The position numbers and the translations under genes are program-made. A stretch of DNA of 64,000 bases from Achromobacter sp. HZ34. GTDB taxonomy: Bacteria > Pseudomonadota > Gammaproteobacteria > Burkholderiales > Burkholderiaceae_B. Where the stretch lies: positions 186,001-250,000 of the forward strand of contig NZ_NJIX01000004.1 in assembly GCF_002209485.1 (NCBI RefSeq). The letters run 5' to 3'. Under the pieces are notes generated by a model. That model was not told the DNA's origin. It ran no database searches and saw nothing but the letters and a program-made list of their open reading frames with translations. Shown here in pieces: positions 15,936-25,216 of the stretch (positions are counted from its first letter, which is position 1; each line of letters begins with the position of its first letter).

Positions 15936-17549
15936 TCAGGCCTGGAGTTTGTCGCCGAAGACACGGCCACCGTGCTCACGCATGGCATGGAATTTCACAT
16001 CTGGATATAACTCTTCCGCCACTCGTAACTGCGCGGACGAGCTCACCAGGAAGGCCGCGGCGTCGACAACATCATAGGCGATGTGCGCGGCATTGGCATC
16101 CATGAACTTGCGGAGCGCCTTGGGATCGTCGGACGTAATCCAGCGGGCCATGGTGTAACGCGACGGCATCAGCCGGGCGTCGGCGTTGTACTCGGCTTTC
16201 AGGCGGTGGGCCACCACTTCGAACTGCAGTTGGCCGACCGCGCCCAGCAGCATGGCGCCACCGGCGGCGACCGGGCGGAACACCTGGATCGCGCCTTCCT
16301 CGCCCAGTTGGATCAGGCCGGTGCGCAACTGCTTGGTGCGCAGCGGGTCCTTCACTTCCACGGCCTGGAACAATTCCGGCGCGAAGAACGGCAGCCCGGT
16401 GAACTGCAGTTGTTCGCCTTCGGTCAGCACGTCGCCCAGTTGCAGGACGCCGTGGTTGGGAATACCGATGACGTCGCCGGCGTAGGCTTCGTCCAGCAGC
16501 TCGCGCCGCTGGGACAGGAAGGACACGACGTTATTGGGCCGCATTTCCTTGTTGGTACGGCTGACCTTCAAGCGCATGCCGCGTTCGAAACGGCCGGAGC
16601 AGACCCGCACGAAAGCGACGCGGTCGCGATGCGCCGGGTCCATATTGGCCTGCACCTTGAACACCACGCCGCTGAAGCGGGGCTCCTCGGGTAGCACCTC
16701 GCGCTGCAGCGACTGGCGGGAGCCGGGGCGCGGCGCCATGTCGACCAGCGCGTCCAGCACTTCCTGCACGCCGAAATTATTGATGGCCGAGCCGAAGAAC
16801 ACCGGCGTCTGGCGGCCAGCCAGGAATTCGGCCTCGTCGAAGGGCGGCGACGCTTCGTTGATCAGGGCGATTTCGCCGCTGGCCTGGTCGAAGGCGCTGC
16901 CGAAGCGCTGGCCAATTTCCGGATTATCCAGGCCCTGGATGAATTCATCATCGCCGCCGCGGCGTTCCTGGCCTGCACGGAACAGGCGCATGCGGTCCTG
17001 GCGGATGTCGAACACGCCGCCGAAGGCCTTGCCCATGCCCACCGGCCAGGAAAACGGCACGGTGTCCATGCCCAGGTGCGATTCGATTTCAGACAACAAG
17101 TCCAACGGCTCGCGCACTTCGCGGTCCATCTTGTTGATGAAGGTGATGATGGGGGTGTTGCGCGCCCGGCAGACCTGCAGCAGACGCTTGGTCTGCGGCT
17201 CCACGCCGTTGGCGGCGTCGATCACCATCAGCGCGGCATCCACCGCCGTCAGCACGCGATACGTGTCTTCCGAGAAGTCCTGGTGGCCCGGGGTGTCGAG
17301 CAGGTTGATGACGCAGTCGCGATATTCCATCTGCATCACCGACGAAGCCACCGAGATGCCGCGCTGCTTTTCGATTTCCATCCAGTCCGAGGATGCGTGG
17401 CGGCTGGCCTTGCGTGCCTTGACGCTGCCGGCGATCTGGATCGCGCCTGCGAACAGCAGCAGCTTTTCGGTCAGCGTGGTCTTGCCCGCGTCAGGGTGGG
17501 AAATGATGGCGAAAGTGCGGCGGCGCGCGACTTCTTGTTGGATATTCAT
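15936..17549 (-). CDS. prfC: Peptide chain release factor 3
   Basis: 537 residues, against 529 in E. coli RF3. A translational GTPase that recycles RF1/RF2 from ribosomes after peptide release. G1 SHPDAGKTTLTE (about 17-28), the switch/G3 motif DTPGHQDFSEDTYR (about 85) and G4 NKMDRE (about 140) are intact, and the domain II/III sequence follows RF3. No other release or elongation factor fits this N-terminus (IQQEVARRRTFAIISHPDAG). Confidence 0.95.
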   Translation of the reverse strand: MNIQQEVARRRTFAIISHPDAGKTTLTEKLLLFAGAIQIAGSVKARKASRHASSDWMEIEKQRGISVASSVMQMEYRDCVINLLDTPGHQDFSEDTYRVLTAVDAALMVIDAANGVEPQTKRLLQVCRARNTPIITFINKMDREVREPLDLLSEIESHLGMDTVPFSWPVGMGKAFGGVFDIRQDRMRLFRAGQERRGGDDEFIQGLDNPEIGQRFGSAFDQASGEIALINEASPPFDEAEFLAGRQTPVFFGSAINNFGVQEVLDALVDMAPRPGSRQSLQREVLPEEPRFSGVVFKVQANMDPAHRDRVAFVRVCSGRFERGMRLKVSRTNKEMRPNNVVSFLSQRRELLDEAYAGDVIGIPNHGVLQLGDVLTEGEQLQFTGLPFFAPELFQAVEVKDPLRTKQLRTGLIQLGEEGAIQVFRPVAAGGAMLLGAVGQLQFEVVAHRLKAEYNADARLMPSRYTMARWITSDDPKALRKFMDANAAHIAYDVVDAAAFLVSSSAQLRVAEELYPDVKFHAMREHGGRVFGDKLQA

Positions 17550-17587
17550 CTAGGCATTCTCTACGGAAGCGATGCGAGGCGGCCGGC

Positions 17588-18217
17588 TCATGAGGCGCGA
17601 CGGAAGGTCGCCAGGAACAGGCCGGCGGCGATGAAGAGCGAGCCGAACACGCGGTTCATCCAGCGGATGTGGCGCGGGCTGCGCAGCAGCCGCAGCACGC
17701 GCGCGGCCAGCAGGGTGTACACGGCCATCGCCACCAGGTCGGTGAAGGCCAGGGTGCCCCCGATGGCGAAGTATTGCGGCGTCAGGGCATGCGCCGGCTC
17801 GATGAACTGCGGCACCACGGCCAGCAGGAACACCGTGCCCTTGCGGTTGCTGGCGTTGATCAGGAAACCCCGCAGCACCAGCGTCCGCACGGACACGTGC
17901 GCCGGATTGCCGGTGTCCACGGCGACCGGCGCGGCGTCGGTGCGGAACTGGCGCCAGCCCAGGTAGATCAGGTAGGCCACGCCCAGGTACTTGACGCAGG
18001 CGAAGGCCAGTTCCGACGTGGCGAGCAAGGCCCCCAGTCCTACCCCGACCACCACGAACTGGAACAGGATGCCCATGATCAACCCGGCCGTATTCCAGTA
18101 GCCGCGCGCGAAACCGTACTTCAGTCCGGAGGACATGGCGGAAATGGCACCGGCCCCGGGCGAAAACGAAATCGCCCAGGATGCAAGGAAGAAAGTCAGC
18201 CAGGTGGAGAGCGTCAC
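17588..18217 (-). CDS. LysE/RhtB-family amino-acid exporter
   Basis: 209 residues with six predicted helices, the usual size of RhtB-type exporters. The N-terminal signature (FFLASWAISFSPGAGAISAM followed by GLKYGFARG) is characteristic. These proteins export amino acids or lactones; the substrate is unknown. It lies between the helicase gene and prfC on the same strand, 38 bp before prfC. Confidence 0.87.
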   Translation of the reverse strand: MTLSTWLTFFLASWAISFSPGAGAISAMSSGLKYGFARGYWNTAGLIMGILFQFVVVGVGLGALLATSELAFACVKYLGVAYLIYLGWRQFRTDAAPVAVDTGNPAHVSVRTLVLRGFLINASNRKGTVFLLAVVPQFIEPAHALTPQYFAIGGTLAFTDLVAMAVYTLLAARVLRLLRSPRHIRWMNRVFGSLFIAAGLFLATFRRAS

Positions 18218-18318
18218 GGCTTGATGGAACGGATTGGTTGGACGGTTTTGCTTGAACGGTTGCTGGCGAACGGCTTGTCTGCCCGAGAGCTTGAAAAGAC
18301 CGAATCGACAGCGACCGA

Positions 18319-19941
18319 TTACTTCGACAGCAGCGCGGGGCGGCGGGCGCCGTCCGTACGCCGGGCCGCCGGCGCGGCCGGGCGGTTGTCCGCCTGGCGG
18401 GCCGGTGCCGGACGGCGAGCTTCGCCGCCATTGCCACCGTTGCCGCCGCGACCTTCCGCGCCGGCACGAGGCGCGCCACTACGCGGCGCCGGGCCGTTGC
18501 GAGATCCCGAGCCGGCCGGACGGCCGTTGCCGGCACCGCCAGCACCGCCGTGACCGCTGCCGGCGCGGGCGGCGGCGCCGCCATTGGCCGAACGGCCGCT
18601 GCCTTGGCCGGCACGGCCACCGCCACCGCCGCCGTTGCCGGAACGGCCGCCGCTGCGGCCTGCACCGTTACGGCCGGAGCCGTTACGGAAGCCGCGGCCT
18701 TCGCGCTCGTCGTCTTCGTCGTCGCGCTCATGGGTCGGACCGCCGACGGGCGGCGTCCAGCCCTTGACCTCGACGCGGTCGATGGGCTTGCGGATCAGTT
18801 TCTCGATGGCGCGCAGCAGCTTCACTTCGCTGGGATCGACCAGCGAAATGGCGGCACCCGTGGCGCCGGCGCGGCCCGTGCGGCCGATGCGGTGCACGTA
18901 GTCCTCGGGCACATTGGGCAGCTCGAAGTTGACCACTTGGGGCAGTTGGTCGATGTCCAGGCCGCGCGCGGCGATGTCGGTGGCGACCAGCACGGTCACG
19001 CTGCTGTCCTTGAAACCGGCCAGCGCGCGGGTGCGGGCTCCCTGGCTCTTGTTGCCGTGGATGGCGGCGGCGCTGAGGCCGTCCTTGACCAGCTTTTCAG
19101 CCAGGCGGTTGGCGCCGTGCTTGGTGCGGGTGAAGACCAGCACCTGGTGCCAGCCGCTTTCGCGGATGATGTGGCTGATCAGGTCGCGCTTGTGATGCTG
19201 CTCGACCAGGTGCATGGTCTGGGTGACCAGCTCGGTGGCGGTGTTGCGCGGTGTTACCGAGACTTCGCCCGGATTGTTCAGGACGCCGCGCGCCAGCGTG
19301 CGGATTTCGTCCGAGAACGTCGCCGAAAACAGCAGGTTCTGCCGCTTGGCGGGCAACAGGGCCAGCACCCGGCGGATGTCGCGGATGAAGCCCATGTCCA
19401 GCATGCGATCGGCTTCGTCCAGTACGAGGATTTCCACGCCGGACAGGTCCACCGTCTTCTGGCCGGCGTGATCGAGCAGGCGGCCCGGGGTGGCGACCAG
19501 GATGTCCAGCGGCTTGCGCAGCGCGCTGATCTGCGGATTGATGTTGACGCCGCCGAACATCACCATGGATTTCAGCGATGAATATTTGCCGTAGGTCTGC
19601 ACCGATTCTTCGACCTGCGCGGTCAGTTCACGCGTCGGGGTCAGGATCAGGCAGCGCGGGCGGCCAGGCTTGCGCAGCGCGGCCGGCGCCTGCATCAGGC
19701 GGTGCAGGATGGGCAGGGTGAAGCCTGCGGTCTTGCCGGTGCCGGTCTGGGCCGCAGCCAGCAGATCGCCGCCCTGCAGCACCAGCGGAATGGCCTGGGC
19801 CTGGATGGGCGTCGGCGCGGTATAGCCGGTGTCGGCAATGGCGCGCAAAAGGGAATCGGCCAGCCCGAGGTCGGCGAAGGTGGTATTGGCAGTCAAGTAC
19901 AACTCCAGCGGCAGCCTGTCGCTCAAGTTGAGAGACTCCAA
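18319..19941 (-). CDS. rhlE: ATP-dependent RNA helicase, RhlE/DEAD-box type
   Basis: 540 residues. It unwinds RNA in ribosome assembly or RNA decay. The Q motif is [15 protein letters not shown] and [14 protein letters not shown] (about 20-45). Motif I is AQTGTGKT, motif [13 protein letters not shown], motif III SATF, and motif [12 protein letters not shown]. After the core (about residue 395) comes a tail of about 140 residues very rich in Gly, Arg, Asn, Ser and Ala, typical of RhlE-type RNA-binding tails. The start at 19941 gives a slightly long N-terminus; a start closer to the Q motif is possible. Confidence 0.9.
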   Translation of the reverse strand: MESLNLSDRLPLELYLTANTTFADLGLADSLLRAIADTGYTAPTPIQAQAIPLVLQGGDLLAAAQTGTGKTAGFTLPILHRLMQAPAALRKPGRPRCLILTPTRELTAQVEESVQTYGKYSSLKSMVMFGGVNINPQISALRKPLDILVATPGRLLDHAGQKTVDLSGVEILVLDEADRMLDMGFIRDIRRVLALLPAKRQNLLFSATFSDEIRTLARGVLNNPGEVSVTPRNTATELVTQTMHLVEQHHKRDLISHIIRESGWHQVLVFTRTKHGANRLAEKLVKDGLSAAAIHGNKSQGARTRALAGFKDSSVTVLVATDIAARGLDIDQLPQVVNFELPNVPEDYVHRIGRTGRAGATGAAISLVDPSEVKLLRAIEKLIRKPIDRVEVKGWTPPVGGPTHERDDEDDEREGRGFRNGSGRNGAGRSGGRSGNGGGGGGRAGQGSGRSANGGAAARAGSGHGGAGGAGNGRPAGSGSRNGPAPRSGAPRAGAEGRGGNGGNGGEARRPAPARQADNRPAAPAARRTDGARRPALLSK

Positions 19942-20167
19942 TCAAGGCGGACGGAAACAGGAGAAAAGGAAGGCCCGGCGGGCCATCGCTTCATGGCGGC
20001 GAACGCCGCGCATGGGATGTGTGCCGATTGGCATTGCACACGGCGCGCATTGTAGCTGAACCCGGATAGGCGTTAAGGCAGGCGGGCGGATTTGCGCACA
20101 GTTGCCTTCTGTAACTGTTTGCTGGCAATGAGTACGTTTTCGACGTAGCCGCCAGATTTGTAACATC

Positions 20168-20173
20168 TATAAT
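20168..20173 (+). promoter_or_regulatory. -10 element upstream of the YdgA-like gene
   Basis: TATAAT, 35 bp before the ATG, in an AT-rich stretch. No good -35 is visible at 16-18 bp spacing. The rest of the gap from 19942 holds no feature I recognise. Confidence 0.4.
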
Positions 20174-20208
20174 CCGGGCCTGAAATCAACCAGGAAAGTG
20201 GAAGCCTC

Positions 20209-21804
20209 ATGAAAAAGTCGCTAGGAGTCGTGGTAGGCGTGATTGTGGTTGCTGGCGTGGCCTGGGTGGGCGCGTCCTGGTACACCGGCCAGCGCCTCGA
20301 AGCCGTGGTGCGCCAGGGCGTGGACGAGGGCAATGCCAAAATTCAGGCGTTCATGCCGAACGCCAAGGTCAAGATCGTCGTCGATTCCATCGAGCGGCAC
20401 GTCTTTTCGTCGGACATCCAGTACAGCGTGACCATCCAGGGTGTGCCCGGCGAGGAAGGCAAGCCCGTCAAGGACGTCGCCATCCTGCTGCACGACCATG
20501 TGGAACATGGCCCCTTCCCGCTGGCTCGCCTGAAGACCGGCGCGCTGGCTCCGGTGATGGCCACCAGCGCTTTCGAGCTGGTGAACAACGACACCGTGAA
20601 GAGCTGGTTCGAGTTGACCAAGGGCACGGCGCCGTTCTCCGGCAATGCCACCATCCACTACAACCGCGACGTGGACGGCAACCTGGTGCTGCAGCCGGTC
20701 GATATGCAGCATGCCGACGGCAACCTGAAGTTCTCCGGCATGAACCTGCAGGTCGCGGTGGCACGCGCCACCAAGGCGGCCAAGGTCTCGGGTACCGTGG
20801 ACTCGATCTCCCTGGACATCAAGGATCCCAACGCACCGGGTACCGTCCAGATCACCGGCGTGTCGCTGAACAGCGATATGCACGAGGGGCAGGCTGGCCT
20901 GCAGGTGGGCACCAACCAGGTGGCGGTCAAGCAGATGCGCATTGTGCACGCCGCCGACCCGGCCATCGTGCTGAACAACTATACGCAGAACGCCGAGCTG
21001 ACTGAAAGCCCCACCGGCCTGGCTGTGAAGGCCGTGTACGACGTTGGCATGCTCAACCTGGGCGGCCAGGACATCGCCGGCATGCGCCTGGGCTTTGGCG
21101 CGCGCAATCTGGCGGCGGAGCCGGTCAAGGCGCTGGTCGAGCTGTATGGCAATTTGTTGACTCGCGCCATGAAGCAAAAGCCCGGTGAGGATCCGGAACA
21201 GGCATTCGACCTGCCGCCCGAGGAGCGCCAGAAGGCGATGGCGGCGGGCAAGGCGCTGCTGGCGGGCAATCCCACGATCTTCGTCGATCCGATCCTGATC
21301 CACAACGCCAAGGGCGAGTCGCGCTTCGACCTGACGTTGGACCTGGGCGATCCGGGCTCGCCGGACCAACCCGTCGACCAGATGGTCACCAAGCTGCTGC
21401 GCAAGCTGGACGCCAAGCTGGTCATTTCGGCGCCGATGGTCAACAGCATCCTCGCGCAGCAGATGCAGCAGCAAGGCGGGCTGGATGCCGCTACCGCGCA
21501 GAAGCAGGCCGAAGCCACCACTCAGGCACTGGCCCAGATGGCGGTCGCCACCGGTTACCTGAGCAAGGACGGCGACAACGTGGTCGGCACGCTGAACTAT
21601 GCCGACAAGGTGGTCAATTTGAACGGCAAGAAGATGCCGCTGGAAGAGTTCGCCATGATGGTCGCCAGCATGGCGATGGGCATGCATCCTTCCGAGGGCA
21701 TGGACGAGGACGAGCCTGAAGACGGTGATGCCGATGAAGGCGACGAGCCGGCCGATCAGGTCGCGCCGGCGGCCCCTGCCGCTCCCGGCGGTGCACGCAA
21801 GTAA
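20209..21804 (+). CDS. YdgA/DUF945-family protein
   Basis: 531 residues. An N-terminal hydrophobic segment (KKSLGVVVGVIVVAGVAWVG) anchors or exports it, followed by QRLEAVVRQGVDEGNAKIQ, a YdgA hallmark. The long periplasmic part alternates beta-rich repeats. The last 45 residues are acidic and then Pro/Ala-rich (EDEPEDGDADEGDEPA). YdgA-family proteins are abundant in the cell envelope but their role is not established. A single-gene unit between its own -10 element and a strong terminator. Confidence 0.85.
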   Translation: MKKSLGVVVGVIVVAGVAWVGASWYTGQRLEAVVRQGVDEGNAKIQAFMPNAKVKIVVDSIERHVFSSDIQYSVTIQGVPGEEGKPVKDVAILLHDHVEHGPFPLARLKTGALAPVMATSAFELVNNDTVKSWFELTKGTAPFSGNATIHYNRDVDGNLVLQPVDMQHADGNLKFSGMNLQVAVARATKAAKVSGTVDSISLDIKDPNAPGTVQITGVSLNSDMHEGQAGLQVGTNQVAVKQMRIVHAADPAIVLNNYTQNAELTESPTGLAVKAVYDVGMLNLGGQDIAGMRLGFGARNLAAEPVKALVELYGNLLTRAMKQKPGEDPEQAFDLPPEERQKAMAAGKALLAGNPTIFVDPILIHNAKGESRFDLTLDLGDPGSPDQPVDQMVTKLLRKLDAKLVISAPMVNSILAQQMQQQGGLDAATAQKQAEATTQALAQMAVATGYLSKDGDNVVGTLNYADKVVNLNGKKMPLEEFAMMVASMAMGMHPSEGMDEDEPEDGDADEGDEPADQVAPAAPAAPGGARK

Positions 21805-21830
21805 TTCGCGTCAATCCGCATGAGTACCAG

Positions 21831-21862
21831 TCGGCCGGGAGCGATCCCGGCCGATTGTTTTT
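21831..21862 (+). terminator. Intrinsic terminator after the YdgA-like gene
   Basis: Perfect 10-bp stem TCGGCCGGGA-GCGA-TCCCGGCCGA followed by TTGTTTTT. Confidence 0.92.
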
Positions 21863-21956
21863 GCGGCGCGGCATGGCGGGCGCGGTTTCGGGTACGCTTC
21901 CAACCTTCCCGCTTTCATTACACTGCGGCGGCCTGGCGGCCGCCCTGCCGATATCC

Positions 21957-22643
21957 ATGTCCCAATTTCCTTTCGATGCCGTCCTGTTCGATTGCGACGG
22001 CGTACTGGTGGATTCCGAAGGAATCACCAACCGCATCCTTACCGCCATGCTGGGCGAGATGGGCTGGCAGCTGACCCTGGAACAGACATTGGGGATTTTC
22101 CTGGGCAAGACGGTGCTGGACGAAGCGCCGCGCATCCAGGCCGAGACCGGCCACCTGATCGACGAAGCGTGGATAGAACGTTTCCGCGCGCGCCGCAATG
22201 CCGCGCTGGAAACAGAGCTGCTGCCCATTCCGGGCGCGCCGGCGGCCGTGCACGCGGTCCACGCCGCCGTGCAGGGCCGTATCGCCGTGGCCTCGGGCGC
22301 GGACAGCTACAAGCTGCGCCTGCAACTGAACAAGACCGGTCTGCAGGACTACTTCGGTGAAAATGTGATGAGCGGCCAGGAGCAGGCGCGCAACAAGCCC
22401 TGGCCCGATGTGTACCTGGCCGCCGCGCGCGTGCTGGATGTGGATCCGACACGTTGCGCCGTGGTGGAAGACTCGATCACCGGCGCGCGCGCCGGCGTGG
22501 CCGCGGGCGCCACGGTATTCGGCTACAGCCCCGGTGGCCCGGGCCATAGCGATGCCAAGGCTTTGCTGGATGTGGGCGTGGCGCACGTATTGCGCGACAT
22601 GAGCGAACTGCCGGCGCTGCTGGCGGGCTGGCAGCGCGGGTAA
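21957..22643 (+). CDS. HAD-superfamily phosphatase, beta-phosphoglucomutase-like
   Basis: 228 residues. Motif I is FDCDGVLVDSE near residue 9, with the two Asp that form the phospho-aspartate. Motif II is VASGADSYK, with KPWPDVYL and VVEDSITGARAG (motif IV) after it. An inserted helical cap (about 20-85) makes it subclass I. Such proteins dephosphorylate small sugar phosphates or similar; the target is unknown. ATG at 21957 is chosen because it places motif I in the normal position; the frame upstream overlaps the terminator of the previous gene. Confidence 0.88.
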   Translation: MSQFPFDAVLFDCDGVLVDSEGITNRILTAMLGEMGWQLTLEQTLGIFLGKTVLDEAPRIQAETGHLIDEAWIERFRARRNAALETELLPIPGAPAAVHAVHAAVQGRIAVASGADSYKLRLQLNKTGLQDYFGENVMSGQEQARNKPWPDVYLAAARVLDVDPTRCAVVEDSITGARAGVAAGATVFGYSPGGPGHSDAKALLDVGVAHVLRDMSELPALLAGWQRG

Positions 22644-22717
22644 GCAAGCGTCCTCAAGCAAACTTCTTTTAAGCGGGCTTGTTCAATCGAGCTTCGTTGA
22701 CACGCCGCATTGCGCGA

Positions 22718-23923
22718 TCATCCACCCGCTGCCACGCAGACCTCTTCGGCTGGATTGCACGCAGTCGACTGCGTGGATGCGGCGCGGCGCGTGGCGCGCA
22801 TCAACCACATCGCCACCATCAGGGCCAGCACCAGTACGGCCGTCGCGGCCCAGCCCAGCGCGCCCAGGCCATAGGTGTTGATGACGCGTCCCCCCAGGGC
22901 CGCCCCCACGCCGATGCCGATATTCGCGCCCGAGATGTTCAAGGACGCCGCGAAGGCCGCCGCATGCGGCGCGGCCTTCATCACGCGGGCGTGGCACACG
23001 ATGAACAGGGCTGCCTGCGCAACGCCCCACAAAGCAAGGGCCACCGCCAGCCACATCGGCGTGTGGATCACCGGCACCATGACCAGCAAACCCACCGCCA
23101 TCAGGACGCTGAACAGCGCCGTGGCGCCGATGGGGCTGCGGTCCACCATGCGGCCGCCCAGCGTATTGCCGATCAGGCCGACCGCGCCAAAGGCCATCAT
23201 GGACCAGCCCACGACCTGGCCGTTGAAGCCGGCCAGGCGCTCCAGCATGTCGGCCAGATAGGTATACGCGGTAAACATGCCGGTGAAGACCAGCAGGGAC
23301 AGCAGCACATGGCCGATCAGCAACGGGTCGCGCAGGCTGCGGAATTGCGTGGTCAGCGAGCCGGCGTGGGCGCTGCCCGGTACCTGCGGCATGTAGCGTT
23401 GCAGCAAGCCGGCCTTGGCAAACGCCAATACCGCCAGCACCGCGAAAGCCGCGCGCCAGCCAAAGGCATCGGCTATGAGGACGCCGATGGGAATGCCCAG
23501 CACGGTCGCCACCACGATGCCGAACGCCACCATCGATACGGCCCGGCCAGCCTTGGCCGGCCCCACCAGGCTGATGGCGGTGTCGCTGGACAAGGACCAG
23601 AACACAGGCAGCGCCAGTGCGGGCACGAAGCGCGCGATGCCCATGATGTAGATATTGGGTGCCCACGCCGCCACCGCATTGGCCACGCCGAAGATGGCAA
23701 GGGCGCCGACGAACACGCGCTTGCGCGGCAGCGCCGCCATCAGCGCGGTGGAAAAGGGGCCGGTCGCGGCAACCGTAAAGGCGAACAAGGTCACCAGCAG
23801 GCCGGCCTGCGCGACATCCACGCCCAGGTCGCGGGCCAGCCCGGGCAGCAGGCCGATGATGACGAATTCAGTGGTGAGGATCGTAAAACCGGCGGCGGAA
23901 AGTAGCAGGATGGGCAACAGCAT
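22718..23923 (-). CDS. MFS transporter, DHA1 family (AraJ/YdhP-like)
   Basis: 401 residues, twelve predicted membrane helices. The N-terminus (TTEFVIIGLLPGLARDLGV) matches sugar-efflux/arabinose-polymer DHA1 proteins, which have the (T)EF signature in helix 1. The loop 2-3 motif is reduced to LPRKRVFVGAL. It probably exports sugars or drugs. The start is the ATG at 23923; the open frame further upstream has no membrane character. It converges with the HAD gene, 74 bp apart. Confidence 0.86.
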   Translation of the reverse strand: MLLPILLLSAAGFTILTTEFVIIGLLPGLARDLGVDVAQAGLLVTLFAFTVAATGPFSTALMAALPRKRVFVGALAIFGVANAVAAWAPNIYIMGIARFVPALALPVFWSLSSDTAISLVGPAKAGRAVSMVAFGIVVATVLGIPIGVLIADAFGWRAAFAVLAVLAFAKAGLLQRYMPQVPGSAHAGSLTTQFRSLRDPLLIGHVLLSLLVFTGMFTAYTYLADMLERLAGFNGQVVGWSMMAFGAVGLIGNTLGGRMVDRSPIGATALFSVLMAVGLLVMVPVIHTPMWLAVALALWGVAQAALFIVCHARVMKAAPHAAAFAASLNISGANIGIGVGAALGGRVINTYGLGALGWAATAVLVLALMVAMWLMRATRRAASTQSTACNPAEEVCVAAGG

Positions 23924-24166
23924 GGGCAATGCACGCGTACCGAGGCAAGCGCGCCTATATCGTTTCGAAGGACGGGGATGGGCGGGGAAAGGACATCGGG
24001 CCACGCTACGGCGCCCGGCATTCCGCCAGTGATGAAAGCTTAAGGGAAACGACGAGGGGGAAAAAGCGGTCGCGGTCGGCAAGTTTAGTCGGGCAGCGCC
24101 GACAATGGCCAGCAGCGACTTCTGAACGGCGCGCCGATGCGCGCCGTGGGTTTTATGACTGCTGCG

Positions 24167-24203
24167 TTCGAACTGTTGGTGTTCGAACCTTCGAATCTTC
24201 GAA
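24167..24203. repeat. Cluster of four TTCGAA palindromes
   Basis: TTCGAA occurs at 24167, 24182, 24190 and 24198, spaced 15, 8 and 8 bp apart, three of them continuing to C (TTCGAAC). It lies in the 324-bp gap between the MFS gene and a small unknown gene. The repeat may be an operator array; the rest of the gap shows no gene. Confidence 0.5.
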
Positions 24204-24247
24204 CCGTGGATCAGGGGATCGCGCGCCGGCATGGCCGGCGCTGATCC

Positions 24248-24511
24248 TCAACCGCGCACGGATTCGATGCGATGAACGTGCTCGTGGCGGAAACGGAAGC
24301 GCTGCTTCTGGACACGGCCGTTTTCCGTGGTGCACGGCACCAGGTCCGTGGTGTAGGTCGTGGCGCCGTTGAACGGCGCGTTGTAGATCACGCGCGCGGC
24401 GATGCCGGGGCCGTGTTCCAGTTGCAGATGAACGATGTCGCCCACGTGAATGGGGGTGTTGTCCAGCGTATGGCTGGCGCGGCGGGTCAAACGAGGTTGC
24501 ATGGTGGCCAT
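24248..24511 (-). CDS. Small protein of unknown function
   Basis: 87 residues, not recognised. Start at 24511 (MATMQPRLTRR) is supported by TTGGAG nine bases upstream. The middle, HVGDIVHLQLEHGPGIAARV, has the look of a small beta-barrel (SH3/KOW-like) domain, and the C-terminus is basic with several His (RFRFRHEHVHRIE). A nucleic-acid-binding role is possible but only inferred. It is transcribed alone. A strong hairpin lies in its 5' leader. Confidence 0.65.
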   Translation of the reverse strand: MATMQPRLTRRASHTLDNTPIHVGDIVHLQLEHGPGIAARVIYNAPFNGATTYTTDLVPCTTENGRVQKQRFRFRHEHVHRIESVRG

Positions 24512-24546
24512 TGTTGGGTACTCCAATCTAGCTATGTGTTGTTATG

Positions 24547-24563
24547 GCCCGCATCGTGCGGGC
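24547..24563 (-). promoter_or_regulatory. Hairpin in the 5' leader of the small gene
   Basis: GCCCGCA-TCG-TGCGGGC, a 7-bp stem with a 3-base loop, 35 bp upstream of the start at 24511. It could be a leader structure or an operator. Confidence 0.4.
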
Positions 24564-25216
24564 ATGTCATGGTGTGCCGGACGCGAAGTCTGGCGCCGTA
24601 GCGTGGTCTGCCGGAGATAGCTCACCGTCGCAGATCGAACGGTACGGTTGCCACGCCAACCTGGAAACAGATCCGGGTACGGGTGGCACTCGTCATATGT
24701 TGTCCCAGTTACGTGACGGGAACATTGCTGCAGATGGCGTAATGGCCTCGTCCGTAAGGATGAGGGATTGCACTCCGCAAAAGACACGCGAAAATGCACA
24801 AAACGCTACAAGAACCGACGCAGCGGTTTCGAATCAAGAGACGTCTTGAATTGCGGTGTCTGAAGCCGTGCTCACGAGGAGCAGCCCGGCATGATCCCGA
24901 ACACTGATTCGGTGGGACAACATCGGGGACGTTTTCAGCGCCAGCGGATTTCCGTGTTTTTATTGAGGACGGGGAAATCGCCTGGGGCGCTCTGCTGTGT
25001 GCATGCAGGAAAGCCTGTGCAGACAGCTACGAAAAGACCCGAGCGCTAAGCCCGGGTATGACGAACTTTATGGAGGTTACGCCATCTGCATTCAAAAGTC
25101 AACATCCTTCTTCGAACCTCGCCCTTTTGACGCGAAGGCGGCGGCTGGTGCCGGCGAGGACCACGTTACAAACGCTAGAATGCCCCATTGCGCGCCAGTG
25201 ACCTGACCGACCGCCG
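24564..25216. other. Intergenic stretch without a supported gene
   Basis: About 650 bp with lower GC than the flanks. Short open frames on both strands lack ribosome-binding sites, GC3 bias or recognisable content. I see no tRNA, riboswitch or clear terminator. The promoters of the small gene (-) and of the DUF2868 gene (+) must lie here. Confidence 0.6.

Noticed and set aside
24544-24849. 101-codon plus-strand frame after the small unknown gene
   Set aside because: No ribosome-binding site, no codon bias like the neighbours and no recognisable motif.
24997-25206. 69-codon frame upstream of the DUF2868 gene
   Set aside because: Composition and lack of a ribosome-binding site suggest chance; it may be 5' leader of the DUF2868 transcript.
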